A stretch of DNA of 31,895 nucleotides from a virus. The stretch is from the IMG/VR virus record IMGVR_UViG_3300030110_000563, positions 1 to 31,895 of that record. One strand, given 5' to 3'. Each line of letters begins with the position of its first letter. Positions within the stretch are counted from its first letter, which is position 1. This document shows, piece by piece, positions 14,336-21,938 of this stretch. The notes beneath the pieces were generated by a model. That model did no database searches and had not been told where the DNA came from. It saw nothing but the letters and a program-made list of their open reading frames with translations. The position numbers were made by a program, and so were the translations under genes.

Positions 14336-14961
14336 TGAATTACACAGAGCTTAAAGCCAATATTAACGACATTTGTGAGCAAACGTTCACAGATGATCAA
14401 CTTGCTATGTTTACTAAACAGGCAGAGCAAAAAATATACACTACGGTTTCTTTACCTGCACTGCGAAAAAACCAAACAGGTTCTTTAACTAGTGGGAATA
14501 AGTATTTAACAATGCCTTCTGGTTTTTTGTACGCTTACTCTTTAGCGATTGTTAGCGGAAGTGATTACATTTATTTGCTAGATAAAGATTCTAATTTTAT
14601 GCGTGAAGCATACCCAAACCCCGCTACAACAGGAGTGCCAGTTCATTACGCTGTGTTTGATCAAAATAGTTTTATAGTAGGGCCAACTCCTAATGCTAAC
14701 TTTGATGCAGAACTACACTTTGCTTATTATCCAGAGTCTATAGTTACTGCTGGAACTACATGGTTAGGTACGGAATTTGATTCTGCGTTATTAAACGGTG
14801 CTTTAATGGAAGCGATTAGGTTTCAAAAAGGGGAGCCTGATGTTATAGCTACATATGAGAAAATGTACGTACAATCCGTAGCGTTACTTAAAAATCTTGG
14901 AGACGGAAAACTACGCGAAGATGCTTACCGTAGTGGTCAAACTAGAGCAGAGTCAATCTAA
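14335..14961 (+). CDS. Tail adaptor, SU10-type
   Basis: A 208-residue protein starting at GTG 14335. It matches the pattern I remember for SU10-type phage adaptor proteins: TELKANINDICEQTFTDDQL (4-23), QAEQKIYTTVSLPALRKNQTG, LTMPSGFLYAYSLA, FIVGPTPNANF and the C-terminal GKLREDAYRSGQTR. Such adaptors form a ring between connector and nozzle. It follows the connector gene by three genes and is joined to the next gene by a one-base overlap. Confidence 0.8.
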   Translation: MNYTELKANINDICEQTFTDDQLAMFTKQAEQKIYTTVSLPALRKNQTGSLTSGNKYLTMPSGFLYAYSLAIVSGSDYIYLLDKDSNFMREAYPNPATTGVPVHYAVFDQNSFIVGPTPNANFDAELHFAYYPESIVTAGTTWLGTEFDSALLNGALMEAIRFQKGEPDVIATYEKMYVQSVALLKNLGDGKLREDAYRSGQTRAESI

Positions 14962-15248
14962 TGATAAGTTCTGAAAGTGTTGTAGAAATAGGGACTGTGA
15001 AAGTAACTACAGTATCAAAGCGTGGTTTTACTGTAGAGGAGTTAGCAGAACAGGCGTTAGATAAAATAATTTATGTGGGTGGCAATAGCCATCCTTTGGT
15101 TGTGGAACAGGCAGAAGCGTTTAAAGAGCAAATCCGTGGGGTGTTGATCGAATATATGAAACAGGCTATTCGTTCAGATCGCACAACTTTGGCAAACCAA
15201 TTCCGTGATGCTGGGCATTCGGAACTTGTAAAACTATTGGAGATATAA
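14961..15248 (+). CDS. Small conserved phage protein
   Basis: A 95-residue protein, mainly helical, with KRGFTVEELAEQALDKIIYV (20-39), NSHPLVVEQAEAFKEQIRGV and a C-terminal AGHSELVKLLEI. I recall close relatives in cyanophages and other marine phages without an assigned function. It is coupled by a one-base overlap to the adaptor gene. A chaperone or internal neck protein is conceivable, by position only. Confidence 0.78.
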   Translation: MISSESVVEIGTVKVTTVSKRGFTVEELAEQALDKIIYVGGNSHPLVVEQAEAFKEQIRGVLIEYMKQAIRSDRTTLANQFRDAGHSELVKLLEI

Positions 15249-15249
15249 C

Positions 15250-15705
15250 ATGGCAATAACAGTAGCAACAGCAATGCCCACAAGTTTTAAAGTAGAATTA
15301 CTTAAAGGGCTACACGATCTTCAGAACGGAGCTGACACGCTTAAAATAGCGTTGTTAAAATCTCAGGCAGCGGGTTCGGGTACTTACGGTGCAGCAAGCA
15401 CTAATTACACTAATATTACTGGGAATAGCGATGAGGCAAGTGGTTCTGGTTATAGTGCAGGTGGTAATACTCTCACTAACGTAACTCCAGTTGCTTCTAG
15501 CACTACGGCTGTTTGTGATTTTAATGACACTACTTGGTCAAGTGCTTCTTTTACTACTTGTGGAGCGATGATTTATAACACTAGTAATTCTAATTCTGCT
15601 TGTGCAGTGTTAAGTTTTAGTGGCGACCAAACTGTTAGTACTGGCGACTTTACCATTCAGTTCCCCGCTGCGGGTGCTTCTACTGCGATTATACGTATCG
15701 CTTAA
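15250..15705 (+). CDS. Conserved beta-rich virion protein
   Basis: A 151-residue protein following a pattern common in phage tail and fibre regions: SFKVELLKGLHDLQNGADTL (12-31), a Gly/Ser/Thr-rich middle with GSGYSAGGNTL, AVCDFNDTTWSSASFTTCGA and the C-terminal FTIQFPAAGASTAIIRIA. Probably a trimeric or decoration-type beta domain. GGAG precedes the ATG. It sits upstream of the repeat protein, at the change from neck genes to surface fibres. Confidence 0.78.
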   Translation: MAITVATAMPTSFKVELLKGLHDLQNGADTLKIALLKSQAAGSGTYGAASTNYTNITGNSDEASGSGYSAGGNTLTNVTPVASSTTAVCDFNDTTWSSASFTTCGAMIYNTSNSNSACAVLSFSGDQTVSTGDFTIQFPAAGASTAIIRIA

Positions 15706-15714
15706 GGCTGAATA

Positions 15715-16482
15715 GTGGCAGATAAACTTGTATATCTTGGCGCTGTATGGGGTAAAGACGGTTGGGGTGACGGTGCTTGGGGTGCTAATGGAAATGTATC
15801 TGTTGTAGGAACAGGTGCAGTAGGGACAGTAAGTTTTGTTCTGGACGAAAATATTGTTCCAACAGGTGTAGCAGGGACAAGTGCAGTAGGCACGGTTACC
15901 ATAAATCGCACTGGAGTTGCAGTTCCAACAGGTGTAGCAGGGACAGGTGCGGTAGGGACATTAGGTTTATCCTATAACAACATTGTGTATCTCGGTGCTG
16001 TATGGGGTAAAAATGGTTGGGGTGACGGTGCGTGGGGAGACAACGGAAATGTCTCTGTAGCAGGGACAGGCGCGGTAGGGACTGTAAGCATAGCTCTTTC
16101 AGACGCTATTGTACCAACAGGTGTAGCAGGAACAGGCGCAGTAGGTAGTGTAGGGATTATCAGAGATGATACAGTAATCCCAGCAGGTGTAGCAGGAACA
16201 GGCGCAGTAGGAACTGTAGTCATTTCTTTTGCAGAGTTGATTGTTCCAACAGGTGTAGCAGGAACAGGCGCAGTAGGAACAGGTACAGCCACTGTAATAC
16301 CAACAGCTACAGGTGTAGCAGGAACAGGCGCGGTAGGGACTGTAGGGTTAACGTTTAGTGGCTCAATAGTGCCTACGGGTGTAAGCGGTACGGGTGCGAT
16401 AGGAACGGTAGTTAGGGGTGGTTGGACAACAATAAATGATTCACAAACACCTAACTGGGTAGATATAAACAAAGCGGCATAG
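15715..16482 (+). CDS. VPTGVAGTGAVGT repeat virion protein
   Basis: A 255-residue protein (GTG start) built from about eight copies of a roughly 13-residue unit near PTGVAGTGAVGT, with variable linkers. A longer block (YLGAVWGK.GWGDGAWG..GNVSV) is present twice, about 87 residues apart, and the C-terminus is WTTINDSQTPNWVDINKAA. No charge clusters or membrane segment are seen. Repeats of this type occur in phage fibre and surface proteins and may form beta-helix or extended fibre strands. The gene lies directly upstream of the tail-fibre gene. Unlike the neighbours, it has few charged residues. Confidence 0.75.
   Translation: MADKLVYLGAVWGKDGWGDGAWGANGNVSVVGTGAVGTVSFVLDENIVPTGVAGTSAVGTVTINRTGVAVPTGVAGTGAVGTLGLSYNNIVYLGAVWGKNGWGDGAWGDNGNVSVAGTGAVGTVSIALSDAIVPTGVAGTGAVGSVGIIRDDTVIPAGVAGTGAVGTVVISFAELIVPTGVAGTGAVGTGTATVIPTATGVAGTGAVGTVGLTFSGSIVPTGVSGTGAIGTVVRGGWTTINDSQTPNWVDINKAA
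15800..16410 (+). repeat. Tandem coding repeat in the fibre-type gene
   Basis: Units beginning CCAACAGGTGTAGCAGG and ending GGCGCAGTAGG recur with very high nucleotide identity, at roughly 70-90 base spacing, between 15800 and 16410. The near-identity at synonymous positions points to recent expansion or gene conversion rather than old divergence. This is a protein-coding repeat, not CRISPR: spacers keep the reading frame and code for the linkers. Confidence 0.75.
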
Positions 16483-16491
16483 GAATATATC

Positions 16492-17484
16492 ATGGCTACT
16501 TACGTAAACAATTTAAGGCTTAAAGAAATTACCACGGGTGATGAAGACGGCACTTGGGGTACTAGTACAAATACTAATTTAGAGCTTATTGCTGACTCGC
16601 TTGGGTACAACACACAAGCAGCTTTTGCTTCAGACGGTAACGCTACTACAACTGTTGCTGACGGTGCGGCAGACCCAGCAAGAGCACTTTATTTTAAAGT
16701 TACTTCAGGTGCTACTTTAAGTGCTACTAGAGAACTTACAATAGCTCCTAATACATTATCTCGTTTAATGTGGATAGAAAATGCCACTACAGGTAGTCAG
16801 ACCATAACCATTAAACAAGGTTCAGGTGCTACTATTAATATTGGCACTGGGGAAACTAAAATAGTTTATTTAGATGGAGCAGGGGCTGGAGCTGCTGTTG
16901 TAGACGCTTTAGCTAATTTTAATCTAAATCTAGCAAGTCAAATTACTGGTACTTTGCCTGTAGCAAATGGCGGCACTGGAATTACATCTTTCGGCACTGG
17001 AGTAGCAACGTGGATAGGCACACCTTCTAGTGCTAATTTGCGCTCTGCGGTTACTGATGAAACTGGCACAGGGGCTTTAGTGTTTGCTACAAGTCCAACT
17101 CTTGTTACGCCAGCTTTAGGAACCCCTGCTTCAGGCAACCTTCAAAGTTGTACCGCAGACGGTACGGATGAAGTTGGTTTTAGAAACGCTCCTGCGGTGG
17201 GAACAAAAACAGGCAGTTACACGCTTGCTGTAGGGGATGTTGGCAAATATGTCCAATGCGGCTCTAGCGGTGCGATTGTAATACCTAACTCTACTTTTGC
17301 AGAAGGCGATGTAATTTCTATTTTTAATAACACCACAGGTGATGTGACCATAACTTGTACAATCACTACTGCTTACAAAGCAGGTGAGGACGCTGATATT
17401 GCTACGGCAACTTTAGCCACGAGAGGGGTTGCCACTATTTTATTTATTAGCGCAACCGTGTGTGTCATTACTGGAAACATATAA
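16492..17484 (+). CDS. Tail fibre protein
   Basis: A 330-residue protein with the TLPVANGGTGITSFGTGV and TDETGTGALVFATSPTLVTP motifs and GTPASGNLQSC (residues about 155-215), classic phage tail-fibre sequence, following an N-terminal beta domain that begins MATYVNNLRLKEITTGDEDG. The C-terminal beta part (about 235-330) is unlike the motif region and could be the receptor-binding end. It probably contributes to host adsorption. TAGGA lies upstream. It is flanked by the repeat protein and the RCC1 protein, so 15715-18648 forms a surface-recognition block. Confidence 0.85.
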   Translation: MATYVNNLRLKEITTGDEDGTWGTSTNTNLELIADSLGYNTQAAFASDGNATTTVADGAADPARALYFKVTSGATLSATRELTIAPNTLSRLMWIENATTGSQTITIKQGSGATINIGTGETKIVYLDGAGAGAAVVDALANFNLNLASQITGTLPVANGGTGITSFGTGVATWIGTPSSANLRSAVTDETGTGALVFATSPTLVTPALGTPASGNLQSCTADGTDEVGFRNAPAVGTKTGSYTLAVGDVGKYVQCGSSGAIVIPNSTFAEGDVISIFNNTTGDVTITCTITTAYKAGEDADIATATLATRGVATILFISATVCVITGNI

Positions 17485-17496
17485 GGGTAACTACTT

Positions 17497-18648
17497 ATGT
17501 CTGGAATAACTTTAATGATGCTGGGCAACTTTGCGTTAGCTTCAGGCGCTACGCCTTCTAGTCTTTATGTTTGGGGTGGTAACTATAACGGATCATCAGC
17601 AAGAAATTTAAACGATACTGCGGGTGAAAGCTCTTCTCCTATTCAATTAGGTTCCGAAACAGATTGGCTTCAATTTTCAGGTGCTTATAACTTTGTTGGA
17701 ACTCGTTCAAGTGGTCATCTGTATAGTTGCGGAGACGGAAGATTTGGTTGTTGGAATACAGGGCTTAACGCTTCTTCGCCTATTCAAATAGGTTCGTTAA
17801 CTAATTGGACGGGTGGAGTTCTAAACCAAGAAGGCGTTGCTTGTCACGTCATTAAAAAAGATGGATCGCTTTGGGGTTGGGGAGAGAATGATTACGGAGC
17901 GGTTGGAGTAAACACTGGCTCAGGCGACATTTCAAAATATTCATCTCCTGTGCAAATTGGGTCGCTTACAACGTGGGCTTGGACTACTGGAGGGGGTTAC
18001 GCGGCGGTTCAAGCAGTCAAAACAGATGGCACTCTGTGGACGTGGGGGATAGCTTCTCAAGGAGGTTTAGGTAATAGCACAGACACGCCAAATAAATCAT
18101 CCCCTGTACAAATTGGCTCTTTAACCAACTGGCTAAAAGGAGCTAGCGGCGGTGAAAATCACCAAATACATGTTAAAACAGATGGCACTTTATGGACTTG
18201 GGGAAATAATAATTATGGGCAGTTGGGGAATGGTGGTACAGGTAATACGAATAGTCCTAACCAAGTAGGTTCAAGTACGGGTTGGACGGCTTGTGGCGCA
18301 GGTTATCAAACTTCAGGAGCCATTGACGCTGGTAAATTGTATATGGCAGGTAGAAACAATAATGGAGAACTTGGGCGCAATGTGACGACCACCACTCAGA
18401 CCACCTTTCAGCAAGTGGGTGCGTTAACCACTTGGGAAGACATTAGGCCCGGAAACGGTATAACTCTTGCGAAAAAAACCGATGGAACTATATGGGCATG
18501 GGGAGCTAATTGGATAGGTCAAGCGGGGCAAAGCACTAAAAACCCCGTAAAGTATTCTTCCCCTGTACAAATAGGCTCTCAAACGGATTGGACGGCTATA
18601 CATCTAGGTACAACCGGTAGTGCTACTGCTATGGGAGGTAGAGCATAA
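17497..18648 (+). CDS. RCC1-repeat beta-propeller protein
   Basis: A 383-residue protein with seven RCC1-like repeats beginning near residues 23, 75, 125, 180, 232, 281 and 332. Each has the pattern [LI][WY].WG.N..G followed by SSP.QIGS.T.W; blades two and six carry Cys or Ala in the WG position. The period is about 51 residues and seven repeats would close one propeller. A short hydrophobic start (MSGITLMMLGNFALAS) may be an anchor or signal-like strand. RCC1 propellers usually mediate protein or glycan contacts. Between a fibre gene and the sulfation cassette it is probably a distal tail/receptor component. Confidence 0.83.
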   Translation: MSGITLMMLGNFALASGATPSSLYVWGGNYNGSSARNLNDTAGESSSPIQLGSETDWLQFSGAYNFVGTRSSGHLYSCGDGRFGCWNTGLNASSPIQIGSLTNWTGGVLNQEGVACHVIKKDGSLWGWGENDYGAVGVNTGSGDISKYSSPVQIGSLTTWAWTTGGGYAAVQAVKTDGTLWTWGIASQGGLGNSTDTPNKSSPVQIGSLTNWLKGASGGENHQIHVKTDGTLWTWGNNNYGQLGNGGTGNTNSPNQVGSSTGWTACGAGYQTSGAIDAGKLYMAGRNNNGELGRNVTTTTQTTFQQVGALTTWEDIRPGNGITLAKKTDGTIWAWGANWIGQAGQSTKNPVKYSSPVQIGSQTDWTAIHLGTTGSATAMGGRA

Positions 18649-18651
18649 AGT

Positions 18652-20475
18652 ATGAAAAAGCTCCACTTCTTAGCAGGACTACCTCGGTCGGGTTCTACCG
18701 TACTTGCTGCACTCTTAAAACAACATCCTGAGTTACATACTACCGCAACGTCTGGCTTATTAGGAATCTTGACGGCGATGCTAAGAGCTTGGGAAGAGTG
18801 TGAGCCAGCGCGGATCGGTACTGATAGGATTCCTCAAGAAAAGGGCGATGCAATCAAAGCACTTTGCGAAGTCAAATGTCGGGATACAGATAAAAACATT
18901 ATTTTAAATAAAGAGAGAGGGTGGGTAAAAGCGCAAAATATACACACTATGGAAATGTCTTTGGGTTATCCCCCTAAGATTATTGCTACCGTTCGCAATG
19001 TAGAAGATTGTGTAGCGTCTATGGTACGCATTGCAAAACCTAATGAACTTTCTTCTTTTTTACGAGAATCTCCCTACGTTAAGCATATTCAAGAATCTTA
19101 TGTAGATTTGCTAAAAGCTCATCACTGGAAGAGAGAATATATTTATTATGTGGATTATGATGAGTTAAACAGTAATCCAGAAGAAACTTTACGAGGGATA
19201 GAAAAGTTTTTAGAACTTTCTCCCCATACCTATGATACGGACAATATTGATGCTACTGGCCTTCACGAAAAAGACGAAGAAGTCTGGGGCATAAAAGGGT
19301 TACATGATGTTCGTAAACAATTAAAACAAGCTATTGTTCCTTCCGCGCAAGATGTTTTACAACATCGGTACAGAGATTTTGTCCAACCTCGTTTTTGGCA
19401 AGGTGAGACAAGTTCGCGTCTTCCTATACATAAGTTAGACATGATGTTAGCGGCAGGGTTGCTTGGTAATTTAGATGAGGCAGCAAAATTAGGAGACGAA
19501 CTTGGTCGTGAAGAACCCCGTAATGACCGAGCGGCTTTTAATCGTGGATGGTATGAGTTACGTAAAGGAAAACTTTTAGACGGACACCGCCTTCTTGTAC
19601 GGGGTAGGAACGAAGATGTATTTGGTAACCCCAACCCCAGTTCGCCAGTGCCTCTTTGGGATGGAAAAAGCAAAGGTACAGTCTTGCTTAACCTTGAAGG
19701 TGGTTTAGGCGATCAGATTCACGGTGCAGGAATGGTGCGCTACATTGTAAATAAAGGTTGCGAGGTGATTGTGGCTTGCTCTCCAGAGTTAACAAGTCTT
19801 TTTCGAGATGTTCCCGGTGTCAGTGCCGTGGTTGTAACGAAAGCTGCGGGTGGTGTCGTACACGATTTTTGGGTTCCTGCTATGTCTGCCGTGATACCTC
19901 TTGAGCTACAGTATGCCGATGTTGATGGGTCACCTTATATTTCTAAGCCGCTAACTCCTCTAAATAAAAAATTACGAATAGGGCTTAGATGGCAAGGCAA
20001 TCCAAAGTTTGAACATGAGCAGCATAGGTTATTTCCAAGCAGTAAGTTGTTTGATGCAGTAAAGGATATAGAGGCAGATTTTGTATCTTTACAGCGTGAC
20101 GAGGGTTCGCAGCATAAACCAGAATGGGTAAAAGAAGTTTCACTTCAACATTGGGGCGACACTCGACACGCTATTGCAACTTGTGATTTAGTAATTACCT
20201 CATGTACTTCTGTAGCTCACCTATCAGCGGCAATGGGGGTAGATACTTGGATACTAGTCCCTATTCTTCCTTATTATTTGTGGGCAAAACCGGGAAATAA
20301 GTCGGAGTGGTACGACAGTGTTACTTTGTTTAGGCAAACGACTTATGGAAATTGGGATGAGCCTTTTGAAAAAGTAAAAGAAAATTTAGGAGATACACAT
20401 GGTTACAAAAACAGGATATTGGATTCAAGTTGTAGACGGCCAAGTGAAAGAAGTTTGGGACACCACGCCGCCTAG
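18652..20475 (+). CDS. Sulfotransferase-glycosyltransferase fusion
   Basis: A 607-residue fusion. The N-terminal sulfotransferase (about 1-225) has the PAPS 5'-phosphosulfate loop GLPRSGST (9-16) and a 3'-phosphate motif RNVEDCVASMVR (115-126). Residues 262-320 look TPR-like (LLGNLDEAAKLGDELGREEP). The C-terminal part (about 340-580) has NLEGGLGDQIHGAGMVRYIV (347-366), LRIGLRWQGNP and DLVITSCTSVAHLSAAMGV, as in GT-B glycosyltransferases of the heptosyltransferase/TPR-linked type. It could sulfate and extend the same glycan. The last 27 residues overlap the start of the next gene out of frame and look like a read-through tail. PAPS would come from the kinase at 21507. Acceptor unknown. Confidence 0.83.
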   Translation: MKKLHFLAGLPRSGSTVLAALLKQHPELHTTATSGLLGILTAMLRAWEECEPARIGTDRIPQEKGDAIKALCEVKCRDTDKNIILNKERGWVKAQNIHTMEMSLGYPPKIIATVRNVEDCVASMVRIAKPNELSSFLRESPYVKHIQESYVDLLKAHHWKREYIYYVDYDELNSNPEETLRGIEKFLELSPHTYDTDNIDATGLHEKDEEVWGIKGLHDVRKQLKQAIVPSAQDVLQHRYRDFVQPRFWQGETSSRLPIHKLDMMLAAGLLGNLDEAAKLGDELGREEPRNDRAAFNRGWYELRKGKLLDGHRLLVRGRNEDVFGNPNPSSPVPLWDGKSKGTVLLNLEGGLGDQIHGAGMVRYIVNKGCEVIVACSPELTSLFRDVPGVSAVVVTKAAGGVVHDFWVPAMSAVIPLELQYADVDGSPYISKPLTPLNKKLRIGLRWQGNPKFEHEQHRLFPSSKLFDAVKDIEADFVSLQRDEGSQHKPEWVKEVSLQHWGDTRHAIATCDLVITSCTSVAHLSAAMGVDTWILVPILPYYLWAKPGNKSEWYDSVTLFRQTTYGNWDEPFEKVKENLGDTHGYKNRILDSSCRRPSERSLGHHAA

Positions 20476-20812
20476 TAATCAAGAAGGTTGGCGTGAAGCA
20501 GTAGAGGTTTTTCCAGACCTTGTTGCTAACCGAGAAATGTTTACAACACATTCTTTTGACCTTGAGGCTACTCCAGCACAAATTGTGTGGGCCAAAAGAG
20601 AGCTTACAGTTGGTGAACGTAAAGGCAGTTTAGTTGCTTCAGCAAACGCTGATTTTGAAATAGTAGTAAGAAGAGAGTTAGCCAAAGAAATAGATAACTA
20701 CCCTACAACTCAGTATGACGCTTCAGCCGTAGCCACCGCACAAGCAATTTATGAATCCCGTATAGATGTTATTAATGCTGCCGAAACACATGATGATGTG
20801 GATGGTTTATAG
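20399..20812 (+). CDS. Hypothetical phage protein, fibre-assembly-like
   Basis: A 137-residue protein, MVTKTGYWIQVVDGQVKEVW..., with GWREAVEVFPDLVANREMFT (29-48) and TPAQIVWAKRELT. The WREAVEVFPDL... pattern recalls small phage proteins near tail genes, but I assign no function. TTAGGAG six bases before the ATG is the best ribosome site in the region and fixes this start, although it lies 77 bases inside the preceding gene. Its TAG overlaps the GTG of the next gene. Confidence 0.72.
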   Translation: MVTKTGYWIQVVDGQVKEVWDTTPPSNQEGWREAVEVFPDLVANREMFTTHSFDLEATPAQIVWAKRELTVGERKGSLVASANADFEIVVRRELAKEIDNYPTTQYDASAVATAQAIYESRIDVINAAETHDDVDGL

Positions 20813-21510
20813 TGAATCTTTTTTTCTCTTACAATTTAGAAGTAGATTCAGCGTATATTATTCGAGTCAAAGGACTTGAGGATTCTGAGTGTAAGGCTAA
20901 AAATTGTGCAGCTTCTTGTGAACAGGTAGGACAACAATACAAATATTGGGATGCTTACAATGGCATTGACGGTGAAATACAAGCACCGGATCACCATAAC
21001 CCGATTATGGATTGCGTTAAAATCATAGACCATTACATGACAAGAGGAGAAGTTGCTTGCGCTCTTTCCCATATTTCGTTATGGGCAAAATGTGTAACAG
21101 AAGATAAGCCTTTGGTGGTCTTGGAGCATGACAGCATAATGGTGAAGCCCTATACCAAACACGCTGTTTATAATTCTATTTGTTATTTAGGAAGCCATGA
21201 ACAAGTACAACAGGGATGGGATGTGTTACCAACTCCTCCTCATGCAAGCGAAGGCCCAAATTATCATTTTATTTGTCGCGCTCATGCCTACGCTATTGAT
21301 CCTGCGGTAGCTAAAAGTATGTTGGCTTACGTTATTAAATACGGGCTTACAGGGCCGTTAGACATTTTATTAAGAGCTGATTTATTTCCTATCCATCAAA
21401 TGGGTGTTTATGCCTACAACAAATGGGATGGCGATAAATTAGATACGACCATTAAAGGGAGGCCACTAGAAGGCCGAAGCACTACCCGCAACGATGATTT
21501 GAAAATATGA
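20812..21510 (+). CDS. GT25-like glycosyltransferase
   Basis: A 232-residue protein starting at GTG 20812. It shows the GT25 pattern: a start with YIIRVKGLEDS, GEVACALSHISLW (79-91), the metal-binding PLVVLEHDSIM (100-110), YHFICRAHAYAID (151-163) and GPLDILL (181-187). GT25 enzymes transfer sugars, often galactose, onto lipooligosaccharide. It would extend a glycan that the neighbouring sulfotransferase and DXD glycosyltransferase also act on. Coupled to both neighbours by one-base and four-base overlaps. Donor and acceptor cannot be told. Confidence 0.82.
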   Translation: MNLFFSYNLEVDSAYIIRVKGLEDSECKAKNCAASCEQVGQQYKYWDAYNGIDGEIQAPDHHNPIMDCVKIIDHYMTRGEVACALSHISLWAKCVTEDKPLVVLEHDSIMVKPYTKHAVYNSICYLGSHEQVQQGWDVLPTPPHASEGPNYHFICRAHAYAIDPAVAKSMLAYVIKYGLTGPLDILLRADLFPIHQMGVYAYNKWDGDKLDTTIKGRPLEGRSTTRNDDLKI

Positions 21511-21938
21511 AAAAGTGTGTGGTGTTACTTACTGGTTTACCCAACAGCGGAAAAACAACGTTGGCTAAGTCACTTGTAGCAAAGCATGGAGGTTGTCACA
21601 TTAACGCCGATGAAGTTAGGGCGGCTTTGCACGATTGGGACTTTTCTATGGAGGGAAGGTTTAGACAGTTTAACCGGATGAAAGAAGCGGCTAATTATAA
21701 AAAAGGGTTAGTTTTTTTAGATTTCATTTGCCCTATAGACGCATGGCGTAAAAAACTAAACGCTGATTTGGTGGTTTGGATGGACACGGTGCAAATTTCT
21801 GAATACACAGATACTAACAAAATGTTTGAACGTCCTTCGCAGTATGATATGCGTGTTACTAATATAGATACTTTAGCTAAAGTAGAACATGAACTACTTT
21901 TGCATATAGGAAAAAATTTAAAAGCTAATGATTCCTAA
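21507..21938 (+). CDS. APS-kinase-like P-loop kinase
   Basis: A 143-residue kinase with the Walker A loop LTGLPNSGKTT (8-18), a NADEVRAALHDWDFSMEGR segment (33-51) that follows the APS-kinase DGDxVR...LgFS..dR pattern, and VFLDFICPIDAWRKKL (69-84), matching the FISP region with Cys in place of Ser. It is shorter than bacterial CysC (about 200), mainly at the C-terminus, where the lid is usually found. APS kinase makes PAPS from APS and ATP, the donor for the sulfotransferase two genes upstream. A related polynucleotide or nucleoside kinase is the main alternative. The catalytic state is untested. Confidence 0.68.
   Translation: MKKCVVLLTGLPNSGKTTLAKSLVAKHGGCHINADEVRAALHDWDFSMEGRFRQFNRMKEAANYKKGLVFLDFICPIDAWRKKLNADLVVWMDTVQISEYTDTNKMFERPSQYDMRVTNIDTLAKVEHELLLHIGKNLKANDS

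Noticed and set aside
15800-16410. CRISPR-like regular repeats
   Set aside because: Units are in frame within one open gene, the gaps code for linkers and spacing is irregular; no cas genes are present.
15972-16493. A 173-codon minus-strand frame
   Set aside because: It is the antisense shadow of the repeat protein gene; its repeats mirror the coding repeats.
19263-19673. A 136-codon minus-strand frame
   Set aside because: Lies wholly within the well-supported fusion gene and has a composition typical of antisense frames.
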